A stretch of DNA of 9,160 bases from Roseobacter sp. (GTDB taxonomy: Bacteria > Pseudomonadota > Alphaproteobacteria > Rhodobacterales > Rhodobacteraceae): assembly GCA_024636425.1 (NCBI GenBank), contig JAGXHB010000107.1, positions 1-9,160 of the forward strand, in the 5' to 3' direction. The first letter of the stretch is position 1. Each line of letters starts with the position of its first letter. A program made the position numbers and the translations under genes. A model generated the notes under the pieces. It ran no database searches. It had not been told where the DNA came from and was given only the letters and a program-made list of their open reading frames with translations. This document shows positions 1-5,812 of the stretch, in pieces.

Positions 1-197
1 GCGGTGTATCTTGTCTTTCCAGACCTGATGGCTGCAATGCCTGCGTCCTGAATATTCTGCGGCGTGTCGAAATCCGGCTCTCCGGCACCTAGGCCGATCA
101 CATCGCGCCCGGCGGCCTTCAATTCGGCCGCTTTCTGGGTCACAGCAATCGTGGGGGACGGTTTGACACGCGCAAGGGTTTTGGACAGCAGTTCCAT
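1..197 (-). CDS. aatA: Aspartate/prephenate aminotransferase, N-terminal part (runs off the left edge)
   Basis: This is the first 65 codons of a fold-type I, PLP-dependent aminotransferase that moves an amino group between aspartate (or a related acid) and a 2-oxo acid in the cytoplasm. The translated N-terminus reads MELLSKTLARVKPSPTIAV, followed by the AAELKAAGRDVIGLGAGEPD and FDTP segments. These are typical of the subgroup I-gamma aspartate aminotransferases of alphaproteobacteria, some of which also use prephenate. The ATG at 195-197 has a GAGG ribosome site five bases upstream (complement of 203-206). The frame stays open to base 1, so the catalytic lysine and most of the enzyme lie outside the window. 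It is transcribed away from the XRE regulator gene. The family call is solid. The exact substrate range cannot be read from this fragment. Confidence 0.88.
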   Translation of the reverse strand, partial: MELLSKTLARVKPSPTIAVTQKAAELKAAGRDVIGLGAGEPDFDTPQNIQDAGIAAIRSGKTRYT

Positions 198-228
198 TTT
201 GGCCTCAGTTTGATATGTTTGCGTGACC

Positions 229-257
229 CTCATAGGGCTGACCCCCGCACCGTTCAA
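229..257 (-). promoter_or_regulatory. Candidate sigma-70-type promoter for the aminotransferase gene
   Basis: On the minus strand, TTGAAC (complement of 252-257) is followed after exactly 17 bases by TATGAG (complement of 229-234). Each matches four of six consensus positions, and the -10 lies about 30 bases before the aminotransferase ATG. The -35 falls inside the inverted repeat at 247-269, so a protein bound there could affect this promoter. This is motif matching only. Confidence 0.4.
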
Positions 258-269
258 GCACAACGGTGC
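247..269. repeat. Perfect 8-bp inverted repeat between two divergent genes (candidate operator or leader hairpin)
   Basis: GCACCGTT (247-254) and AACGGTGC (262-269) are exact reverse complements separated by seven bases. The repeat ends five bases before the AAGGAG ribosome site of the XRE regulator gene and overlaps the candidate -35 of the divergent aminotransferase gene. It could be the autoregulatory operator of the XRE protein, or a hairpin in its mRNA leader. There is no U-tract, so a terminator is unlikely. Confidence 0.5.
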
Positions 270-287
270 CAAAGAAGGAGACAATAA

Positions 288-686
288 ATGGCCGAGAACG
301 AAGACTGGTACAGCGCCGAAGTCGCAACTTTTGGGGACCGTGTCGCTGCCGCGCGCGAAAATGCGGGCATGTCGCAGGCGGCTTTGGCCAAGCGTCTGGG
401 GATCAAACAGTCCACCCTGCGCGGCTGGGAAGACGATCTGTCCGAACCCCGCGCCAACCGTCTAGCCACCCTGGCAGGCGTTTTGGGCGTGTCGATGATG
501 TGGTTGATGAACGGCGAAGGCGAAGGGCTCGACGCGCCCGAGGATGCACAGACAAGCATCGAAAGCGGCAAGGAAATCCTGAACGAGCTGCGGGATCTGC
601 GCGCCGACCTGCTCAAACGCGCGGAACAGATCGCACGTCTGGAAAAACGTTTGCGCAAGGCACTTGAAGGAGAATCCCTTGACTGA
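288..686 (+). CDS. XRE-family helix-turn-helix regulator with C-terminal coiled coil
   Basis: This encodes a 132-residue cytoplasmic DNA-binding protein. Residues about 15-72 form a Cro/C1-type domain, with the helix-turn-helix around residues 28-48 (MSQAALAKRLGIKQSTLRGW). An MMWLMNGEGEG segment follows, usual after this domain in roseobacter regulators. Residues about 92-126 are rich in charged and Leu residues in heptad-like spacing, suggesting a short coiled coil for oligomer formation. The ATG at 288 is supported by AAGGAG at 275-280, seven bases upstream. The gene ends inside the start region of sdhE (8-base overlap), so the two are almost certainly co-transcribed and probably translationally coupled. 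The targets are unknown. An inverted repeat just upstream (247-269) makes autoregulation plausible. No ligand-binding or protease domain is visible. Confidence 0.85.
   Translation: MAENEDWYSAEVATFGDRVAAARENAGMSQAALAKRLGIKQSTLRGWEDDLSEPRANRLATLAGVLGVSMMWLMNGEGEGLDAPEDAQTSIESGKEILNELRDLRADLLKRAEQIARLEKRLRKALEGESLD
667..672 (+). promoter_or_regulatory. Ribosome binding site that fixes the TTG start of sdhE
   Basis: AAGGAG lies six bases before a TTG at 679-681, inside the last codons of the preceding regulator gene. An upstream in-frame TTG at 664 has no such site. The position therefore favours 679 as the start. Confidence 0.7.
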
Positions 687-945
687 AATTCACGAACACA
701 AGGTCAAGCGGCTGCACATGCGGTCGATGCGGCGCGGGATCAAGGAAATGGACCTGATCCTGCCGTCCTATGCTTCGACCCGTCTTGCGGTCATGGATGA
801 CGCGACGCTGTCGCTTTACGATGATCTGCTCAGCGAGAATGATCATGATTTATATCAGTGGGTTACGGGCCAGACGCTGCCGCCGCAGGAATACGCCATC
901 CTGATCGGAGAGATCCAGGCCCATCTCGCGGAAAACCCGCTCTAG
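679..945 (+). CDS. sdhE: Succinate dehydrogenase flavinylation/assembly factor SdhE (SDHAF2/DUF339 family)
   Basis: This is an 88-residue, all-helical small protein that assists covalent attachment of FAD to the flavoprotein subunit of succinate dehydrogenase (and fumarate reductase in some bacteria) in the cytoplasm. The family signature RGxxE is present as R19-G-I-K-E23 within MRRGIKEMDLIL. It is followed by the typical acidic stretch and DLYQWVTGQ near residues 57-65. The length matches the family. The start is the rare TTG at 679, chosen because AAGGAG sits six bases upstream; a longer TTG start at 664 would lack one. It overlaps the XRE regulator gene by eight bases. No succinate dehydrogenase structural genes are in the window, so the factor acts at a distance from its substrate genes, which is common. 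Identification is confident. Confidence 0.88.
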   Translation: MTEIHEHKVKRLHMRSMRRGIKEMDLILPSYASTRLAVMDDATLSLYDDLLSENDHDLYQWVTGQTLPPQEYAILIGEIQAHLAENPL

Positions 946-1002
946 CGTCCGAAAGCTTTCAAAAGGTGGCGGTGACCGTCCGGCATCTTTTTGGTTTAAC
1001 GA

Positions 1003-1050
1003 TATATTTTAGTTTTTTCGCCAGTTTCCGATCAACATAATGTGTCGGAG
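1003..1050 (+). promoter_or_regulatory. Candidate -10 and imperfect palindrome ahead of the MarR-type gene
   Basis: TATATT (1003-1008) matches five of six -10 positions in an AT-rich patch. The -35 position (around 980-985, CCGGCA) is weak. Downstream, TCCGA (1027-1031) and TCGGA (1045-1049) flank ACAT (1035-1038) and ATGT (1040-1043), giving an imperfect palindrome. The palindrome overlaps the GGAG ribosome site (1047-1050), a position fitting a self-repression operator for a MarR protein. The function is inferred. Confidence 0.35.
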
Positions 1051-1057
1051 ATAATTT

Positions 1058-1558
1058 ATGAGCGTTCAAGATCCCATCGTTCTGCCGGGCTCGCACAAGG
1101 GTTTCATGTTCAGCTATCTTGAGGCGCTCAGCCTTGTGGAACGGCTGCACCGTCTGCTGCTTGACGTGATCAAGGATGAATTCGAACGCGTCGGCGTTCT
1201 GGAAATCAACGCGGTTCAGGCTTTGCTGCTGTTCAACATCGGTGACAACGAGGTGACGGCGGGCGAACTCAAAACCCGCGGCTATTATCAGGGCAGCAAT
1301 GTCAGCTACAATCTGAAAAAACTGGTCGATATGGGCTACATGCACCACCAGCGTTGCGAAATCGACCGCCGCTCCGTCCGCGTCAAGCTGACGGAAAAAG
1401 GCCGCCATATCCGCAAGGTGGTCTCCGACCTTTTTGGCCGCCACGCGGTGGGGCTGGAAAGCAAAGGGGTGCTGGGCCCGACCGGCATCGACGACATCAC
1501 CCATTCTCTCAAACGGATGGAGCGGTACTGGACCGACCAGATCCGCTATATTTACTGA
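1058..1558 (+). CDS. MarR-family winged-helix regulator, LdtR-like
   Basis: This encodes a 166-residue cytoplasmic regulator. Residues about 20-45 (YLEALSLVERLHRLLLDVIK) form the N-terminal dimerisation helix. Residues about 50-118 form a winged helix with a recognition region YYQGSNVSYNLKKLVDMGY and the MarR wing motif DRRSVRV (103-109), then LTEKG. From memory, the sequence resembles LdtR of Liberibacter and rhizobia closely, in particular the INAVQALLLFNIGD, TAGELKTRGYYQGSNVSYNL and IDRRSVRVKLTEKG blocks. LdtR is known there for control of an L,D-transpeptidase gene and of stress tolerance or motility. The ATG at 1058 has GGAG seven bases upstream. The gene is separate from sdhE (112-base gap) and has its own AT-rich leader. 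No transpeptidase gene is nearby, so the target is not indicated by context. Family confident, ortholog name probable. Confidence 0.83.
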   Translation: MSVQDPIVLPGSHKGFMFSYLEALSLVERLHRLLLDVIKDEFERVGVLEINAVQALLLFNIGDNEVTAGELKTRGYYQGSNVSYNLKKLVDMGYMHHQRCEIDRRSVRVKLTEKGRHIRKVVSDLFGRHAVGLESKGVLGPTGIDDITHSLKRMERYWTDQIRYIY

Positions 1559-1638
1559 CCTTCTGCCTTTGGTCACAGGGGTGGACCTTGCCGCCCGACT
1601 GCCGCTAGATGGTGCCGACCAAAAAGGGGGACGATCCG

Positions 1639-2466
1639 ATGCAGCCGCTGCGACTGGCTTCTTTTTCGACGGAAGGTGCAGGCGGCAACCCCGCCGGAGT
1701 GGTGATCGCGGACACCCATCCCGCGCCGGAGGACATGCAGCGCATCGCAGCCGATCTGGGCTATTCCGAAACCGCCTTTGCCAGCCCCGACGGTTCCGCG
1801 TGGCGCGTGCGCTATTTCTCTCCCGAAACCGAAGTGCCCTTTTGCGGGCATGCCACCATCGCGCTTGGCGCGGCCCTGGCGGAGCGGCAGGGCGATGGCA
1901 TCTTCGACTTGATCCTTAGCACCGCGACAATCACCGTCGAAGGCTGGCAGACCGACACCGGCCCGATGGCAGCACTCCAATCACCGCCCACCCATAGCGC
2001 ACCGGCTGATCCGCTTCTGACGCGTGCTGCACTTGATCTGTTCAATCTGTCGGATCGTGATCTCGACAGCCCTTTTACGCCAACGTTCGCCAGTGCCGGA
2101 GCGACGCATCTGATCTTGTGTCTGGCATCGCGCGAGACGCTTGCGGCCATGTCCTACGATCTGGCGCAGGGTAGGGCGCTGATGCTGGCCCACAACCTTG
2201 TCACCATAGCACTGGTGGTGGCCGAGGCTGACCAGTTCTTCCACGTCCGCAACGCCTTCGCCTCGGGCGGTGTGACCGAAGACCCCGCCACGGGGGCCGC
2301 CGCCGCCGCCTTTGCCGGATATCTGCGCGACGCGGGCTGGCCACACGGGGGCAAGATCACGCTGATCCAGGGCGAGGATATGGGGGCCAGATCCATCATC
2401 ACCGCCGAAATTCCGCCCGAACAGGGTTCCTCCATCCGAGTCAGCGGACAGGTCAGGCCACTTTAA
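1639..2466 (+). CDS. PhzF-family epimerase/isomerase
   Basis: This encodes a 275-residue cytoplasmic protein of the diaminopimelate-epimerase-like PhzF family. Members isomerise small unsaturated acids, but most, including this one, have no known substrate. Visible landmarks are SFSTEGAGGNPAGVV at 8-22, the catalytic glutamate in GYSETAF (E44), the conserved VPFCGHAT block (67-73) and EDPATGAAA (from 214) in the second half. Both pseudo-symmetric lobes are complete. I chose the ATG at 1639 over a start at 1609 because AAGGGGG (1624-1630) sits eight bases before it and the family begins at this point. It follows the MarR-type gene by 80 bases on the same strand and could be co-transcribed. There are no phenazine genes, so a role in phenazine synthesis is not suggested. 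Its TAA overlaps the stop codon of the convergent gene. Confidence 0.87.
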   Translation: MQPLRLASFSTEGAGGNPAGVVIADTHPAPEDMQRIAADLGYSETAFASPDGSAWRVRYFSPETEVPFCGHATIALGAALAERQGDGIFDLILSTATITVEGWQTDTGPMAALQSPPTHSAPADPLLTRAALDLFNLSDRDLDSPFTPTFASAGATHLILCLASRETLAAMSYDLAQGRALMLAHNLVTIALVVAEADQFFHVRNAFASGGVTEDPATGAAAAAFAGYLRDAGWPHGGKITLIQGEDMGARSIITAEIPPEQGSSIRVSGQVRPL

Positions 2467-3176
2467 TCCAGCGACAGATCCGACACCGCCAGAATCTCTA
2501 TCTCGCGCAGCAGCTTGCGCGTCATCGCCGCCTCGTAATCGGCAAACCCGATCGCCGTTTCCACAAACGCATCCGGCCCCGCGATCACTTCGGCCCGGAA
2601 ATAGGACGACAGCGCGCCAACCTCTGCCTGTCGCTGGTCCCCCGAAGCCGGATTATCCGAGCCAATCACCAGCGCATTTACCGTGATGCCTTGCGCCGCA
2701 ACAGTCTCCTTGACGTCGCGGGGCCTCGGCCCGAGGTTGGATGTCCCGTCGCCCGAAATATCAAGCGTGCGCTTCCAGCAGGTCGCCTGCTCCTGCAGAT
2801 AGCCTGCCCCCAGCGTCATGGCCTCGCCTAGGGCTGTGCCGGGCGACGCTGCACGACGCGTCGTATGCGACAGGCCCTCAACGAACCCGTCCAGCGCCTC
2901 CGCGCCGTCAATCACTTTCCAGGGCGCAATCACCGCCTGATCCGACGGCCCGCTCCACTCATAAACCATCAGCGACACCGGCGCATTGGGCGACGACAGC
3001 AGTGCTGCGCGCACCGCGTCATTGCCAAGTGCTGCCGTCAACCCGCTGATCTGCAAGCGATATTCACGGGCATCTACCGACCCGGAGACATCCAGCCCCA
3101 AGGCCAGCGCCTGCCGGCAAGGGGCGGCATCGGCGCCACCAGTGACCGCCAAAGCCAAAAGAGCCGCCCGGATCAT
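2463..3176 (-). CDS. Secreted DUF1194 protein (VWA-like), copy 2 of a tandem pair
   Basis: This is a 237-residue exported protein of the DUF1194 family, a von Willebrand factor A-like fold of unknown role. Residues 1-18 form a signal peptide (MIRAALLALAVTGGADA), so the product is probably periplasmic. The metal-ion-dependent adhesion site appears complete: D29, S31 and S33 in LDVSGSVD, T114 in SPGTALG, and D143 in ISGDG. Two cysteines, C20 just after the signal peptide and C133 shortly before the ISGDG motif, are positioned to form a disulfide. The gene starts with an ATGA overlap on the stop codon of the upstream DUF1194 gene, so translation is coupled. Its stop shares a TTAA with the convergent PhzF gene. 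The ligand and partner are unknown. A role in binding or assembly at the envelope is only a guess from the fold. Confidence 0.83.
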   Translation of the reverse strand: MIRAALLALAVTGGADAAPCRQALALGLDVSGSVDAREYRLQISGLTAALGNDAVRAALLSSPNAPVSLMVYEWSGPSDQAVIAPWKVIDGAEALDGFVEGLSHTTRRAASPGTALGEAMTLGAGYLQEQATCWKRTLDISGDGTSNLGPRPRDVKETVAAQGITVNALVIGSDNPASGDQRQAEVGALSSYFRAEVIAGPDAFVETAIGFADYEAAMTRKLLREIEILAVSDLSLD

Positions 3177-3883
3177 CCCGCGTCGTCCGGCACCGGCAGC
3201 GCACCGATGGCGGGCGGCGTCAACTCGCGTTCCAGCTTGCGGCGCATCGCGCGCTCGTAATCCTCAAACCCGTTGGCGACGATCAGGAACGCCCCCGGTC
3301 CGCGCAGCACTTCGGCCTGATAGAACGCGATCAGCCCGGTTTCGGCCTCGAAATCGGCGGCGTTCACGACCAGCCCGTTCACTGTGATGTCATTGAAATC
3401 AAACGAGGTATAGGCCAGATCCGGCCCGAATCCTTCGTTGTTCTGCCCATCCCCTGCCATGTCGAGCGTCCGGTACAGGCATTGCGGCGCGCGATCGAAC
3501 AGGCCCGCACCATAGCCCAAGGCATAGCCCATCGCGGTCGGAAAATCATTATGGCTGCGCTGGCTGCCCGCGACCGTCTCGGCCACCCCAAGCAATGCCG
3601 CCTGACTGTCGATGAGGGTCCAGTCCACCAGTATTTCCTGATTATACCGCCCCGACCATTCGTAGATCGCCAGCGCGACGGGGGCATCCTGCGCAAAAAA
3701 CGCCTGCCGCACCTCGTCTGCGATCAGCGCCGCGGCCAGCCCCTTGCGCTGCAACGTGTCTTCCGCCGCATCGACCGAGCTTGACACATCCATCGCCAAC
3801 ACCAGCGCCAGCCTGCACCCTGCCGCCGAAACGGCAGGAGGCAGGCAAATCGCCGCGGTCACAAGGGATGCAAGCAGACGCAT
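3173..3883 (-). CDS. Secreted DUF1194 protein (VWA-like), copy 1 of a tandem pair
   Basis: This is a 236-residue paralog of the next gene in the operon, with the same order of motifs. A signal peptide covers about residues 1-20 (MRLLASLVTAAICLPPAVSA). MIDAS residues are D32, S34 and S36 in MDVSSSVD, T116 in FPTAMGY, and D145 in MAGDGQNN. Cysteines C23 and C135 occupy the same two places as in the sister protein, suggesting a conserved disulfide. The ATG at 3883 was chosen because it gives a clean signal peptide. A longer frame upstream lies inside gloA and carries no export signal. The gene begins seven bases after the gloA stop with only a weak ribosome site, and ends with an ATGA overlap into the sister gene. 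The two genes probably arose by duplication. The function is unknown. Confidence 0.83.
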   Translation of the reverse strand: MRLLASLVTAAICLPPAVSAAGCRLALVLAMDVSSSVDAAEDTLQRKGLAAALIADEVRQAFFAQDAPVALAIYEWSGRYNQEILVDWTLIDSQAALLGVAETVAGSQRSHNDFPTAMGYALGYGAGLFDRAPQCLYRTLDMAGDGQNNEGFGPDLAYTSFDFNDITVNGLVVNAADFEAETGLIAFYQAEVLRGPGAFLIVANGFEDYERAMRRKLERELTPPAIGALPVPDDAG

Positions 3884-3890
3884 CCGTCGG

Positions 3891-4325
3891 TTACCAGTGG
3901 CCGGTGTTTTCCATGCTGGCCCAAGGCTCTGCCGGCTCCAGCTTGTCGCCTTCCTGCAGCAGTTCGACCGATACGTTGTCGGGCGAGCGTACGAACGCCA
4001 TGTACCCGTCACGCGGCGGACGGTTGATGGTCACACCGTTGTCCTGAAGATGCTGGCACATCTCATAGATATTCTCGACCGTATAGGCGAGGTGCCCGAA
4101 ATGCCGGCTGTCATCGGGCAGGGCATCGTCGCCGTCCCAGTTATAGGTCAGTTCCACATCCGCATGGCCATCGTCCTGACCGGGGGGGCACAGGAACACC
4201 AGCGTAAACCGCCCGCCCTCGTTGTCGATCCGGCGCCGTTCCTTGAGGCCCAGCAACGCATAAAATGCCAGGGATTTTTCCAGGTCTTTGACGCGCACCA
4301 TCGTGTGAAGATATTTGATCGGCAT
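3891..4325 (-). CDS. gloA: Lactoylglutathione lyase (glyoxalase I)
   Basis: This 144-residue enzyme of the vicinal-oxygen-chelate superfamily converts the hemithioacetal of methylglyoxal and glutathione into S-lactoylglutathione, the first step of cytoplasmic methylglyoxal removal. By comparison with E. coli GloA, the four metal ligands are present: H7 in LHTMVRV, E58 in DVELTYNW, H78 in FGHLAY and E121 in VSVELLQE. The two beta-alpha-beta-beta-beta modules are complete and the length is normal. The C-terminal extension EPAEPWASMENTGHW is shared with roseobacter glyoxalases as I remember them. The ATG at 4325 has GAAGGA six bases upstream (complement of 4332-4337). It is the first gene of a minus-strand operon with two secreted DUF1194 genes, with which it has no obvious functional link. 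Confident. Confidence 0.9.
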   Translation of the reverse strand: MPIKYLHTMVRVKDLEKSLAFYALLGLKERRRIDNEGGRFTLVFLCPPGQDDGHADVELTYNWDGDDALPDDSRHFGHLAYTVENIYEMCQHLQDNGVTINRPPRDGYMAFVRSPDNVSVELLQEGDKLEPAEPWASMENTGHW

Positions 4326-4414
4326 AGGGTATCCTTCTCTTACTGTTCTGGCCGAAACTTAGCATGTCTGCACTGCGTTGCCACCGTCCAGACAGACTTT
4401 GAGTGTCGGGCTCT

Positions 4415-5803
4415 TCAGAACGCCGATCGAATGCCGATGCTCAGACCGACGCGGTTCACGTCATAAAGGCCGATATTACTGTCTGTTGTTGTTGCGCGCA
4501 GCGTCGCAGACGGGTTGAAGCCGAAATAGTCGATTTGTCGAAAAGTCGCTGTTATATCTGCAAACAGTCGTTTGTCCTGACGCCCCTGCGCATTGTGTCG
4601 CGACAGATCATAGTCGCGCATCGCGGCACCTGCCCCAAGCTGCACGGCCGCCCCCATCAGAGGCTTTCCAAACACATAGACCCCGCGCAGTTCGACTTCG
4701 GAAAAGTCAGCATCCATATTTTCGGAAATCGCGCGGGTTGTGCCAAGCGACATATAGGCCAGATCACCTGTCGCCAGCTTTTGGGTCACGGCGGCAGAAA
4801 GGCTGCCGCTGTCGACATCCGCGGTGCGTTGTCCGACCTGTTTTTCCAGATCCACGGCAAAGTTCAGCTTTTGCGTCGCTGTCGTCTGATAGCTTTGCGA
4901 GACCCCACCGCGCAGAAATGACGCGTATTGCGCGCCACCATACCAGCTTTGGCCGATCTCGATACTGCTCTGAAACTCTCCGGTCCTGTCGAAATTGATC
5001 TGGCTGAAACCATAGCCGAGGCTTATCGTCCCGTAGGCGAAATCCGTTCCCTCGACATCTGGGGCGGCGCGCTGCGCGCTGTTGGTCAGGGCAAAGCTCC
5101 GATAGGAAAGTCCGAAATTCAGATCATGTGCCTGAGTAGACGTCTGGTGAAACCGGTATCTGCTTTGCACCCCAAAGCCAGCTTCGATCCCTGACAGCGC
5201 CTGCGCTTCACTGGACAAGGCAAACTCGACCGGCCCCCCAAAGAGAATTTCGCTGATCCTGTAGTTCAGCTCCGATGTCTCGCGGGCACTGCCGTTGTTG
5301 ATGTTTGAGTTCGGAGCGAGCGTAAAGGACAGCTCCGTCCTCCACGGGTTTTGCAGGCGGACGTAGTTGAAATGCTGCTGCGCTTTGCGGCGCGTGCCTG
5401 CCGTGGGGGCGTGATGCGCTGCGCGCCGCAGCCAAAGCTGAGCACGGGTCTTCTTGCCCGCCGACGACAGCGTCTGCGCCATCATCATCGCGGCGGAGTA
5501 GCGCTCCCCGTCGCTGTCGGCCATTTCCCAGGCAGATCGAGCGGCAAGGATAGCTGCGTCGCTTTCGCCGAGGTCACGCAGCGCCCGCGCCCGCACGATC
5601 TGTGCCCGGAAATCTCTGCTGTCGCGTGCCAGCAACGCGTCCGCGTAATCGCGCGCCCGTGCGGGATCGCCCGCCGCGATGCTTTGCGCCGCTGCGTTGC
5701 GCAACTGGTCCGGCGTCAGGGTGACCTGAGCCGACGCCCCGGCGCAAAGCGTGAGGCTGACCAAAACCGCCATGCCCCGGATCCGCAACGTTTCCCCGAT
5801 CAC
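4415..5803 (-). CDS. Slam-family outer-membrane translocon for surface lipoproteins (type XI secretion)
   Basis: This is a 462-residue outer-membrane protein. Residues 1-25 form a signal peptide ending in AGASA. Residues about 27-150 are helical TPR-like repeats (for example ARARDYADALLARDSRDFRA, then RAQLWLRRAAHHAP). From W154 the protein becomes an alternating-strand beta-barrel (DUF560), opening with NPWRTELSFTLAPNSNINN, the hallmark of Slam proteins, and ending in phenylalanine as BAM substrates do. Characterised Slams in Neisseria move lipoproteins from the inner to the outer face of the outer membrane. I chose the GTG at 5801-5803 because AGGG (complement of 5811-5814) lies seven bases upstream, overlapping the TAG of the lipoprotein gene. 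An ATG at 5773 is possible but leaves a shorter signal. The adjacent lipoprotein, nine bases upstream in the operon, is the obvious cargo. The TPR region is shorter than in Neisseria. Confidence 0.82.
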   Translation of the reverse strand: MIGETLRIRGMAVLVSLTLCAGASAQVTLTPDQLRNAAAQSIAAGDPARARDYADALLARDSRDFRAQIVRARALRDLGESDAAILAARSAWEMADSDGERYSAAMMMAQTLSSAGKKTRAQLWLRRAAHHAPTAGTRRKAQQHFNYVRLQNPWRTELSFTLAPNSNINNGSARETSELNYRISEILFGGPVEFALSSEAQALSGIEAGFGVQSRYRFHQTSTQAHDLNFGLSYRSFALTNSAQRAAPDVEGTDFAYGTISLGYGFSQINFDRTGEFQSSIEIGQSWYGGAQYASFLRGGVSQSYQTTATQKLNFAVDLEKQVGQRTADVDSGSLSAAVTQKLATGDLAYMSLGTTRAISENMDADFSEVELRGVYVFGKPLMGAAVQLGAGAAMRDYDLSRHNAQGRQDKRLFADITATFRQIDYFGFNPSATLRATTTDSNIGLYDVNRVGLSIGIRSAF

Positions 5804-5812
5804 GACGAAACC

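Noticed and set aside
959..1576. A 205-codon minus-strand frame over the MarR-type gene
   Set aside because: It covers the whole plus-strand regulator, which has clear family motifs and a ribosome site. The antisense product has no recognisable feature.
1609..1638. Longer N-terminus of the PhzF protein starting at 1609
   Set aside because: The added residues (MVPTKKGDDP) include the ribosome site sequence itself and are not part of the family. The ATG at 1639 has the proper spacing.
4365..4392. GTCTG/CAGAC inverted repeat between the Slam gene and gloA as a terminator
   Set aside because: The stem is only five base pairs with a long loop and no T-tract. It is likely by chance.
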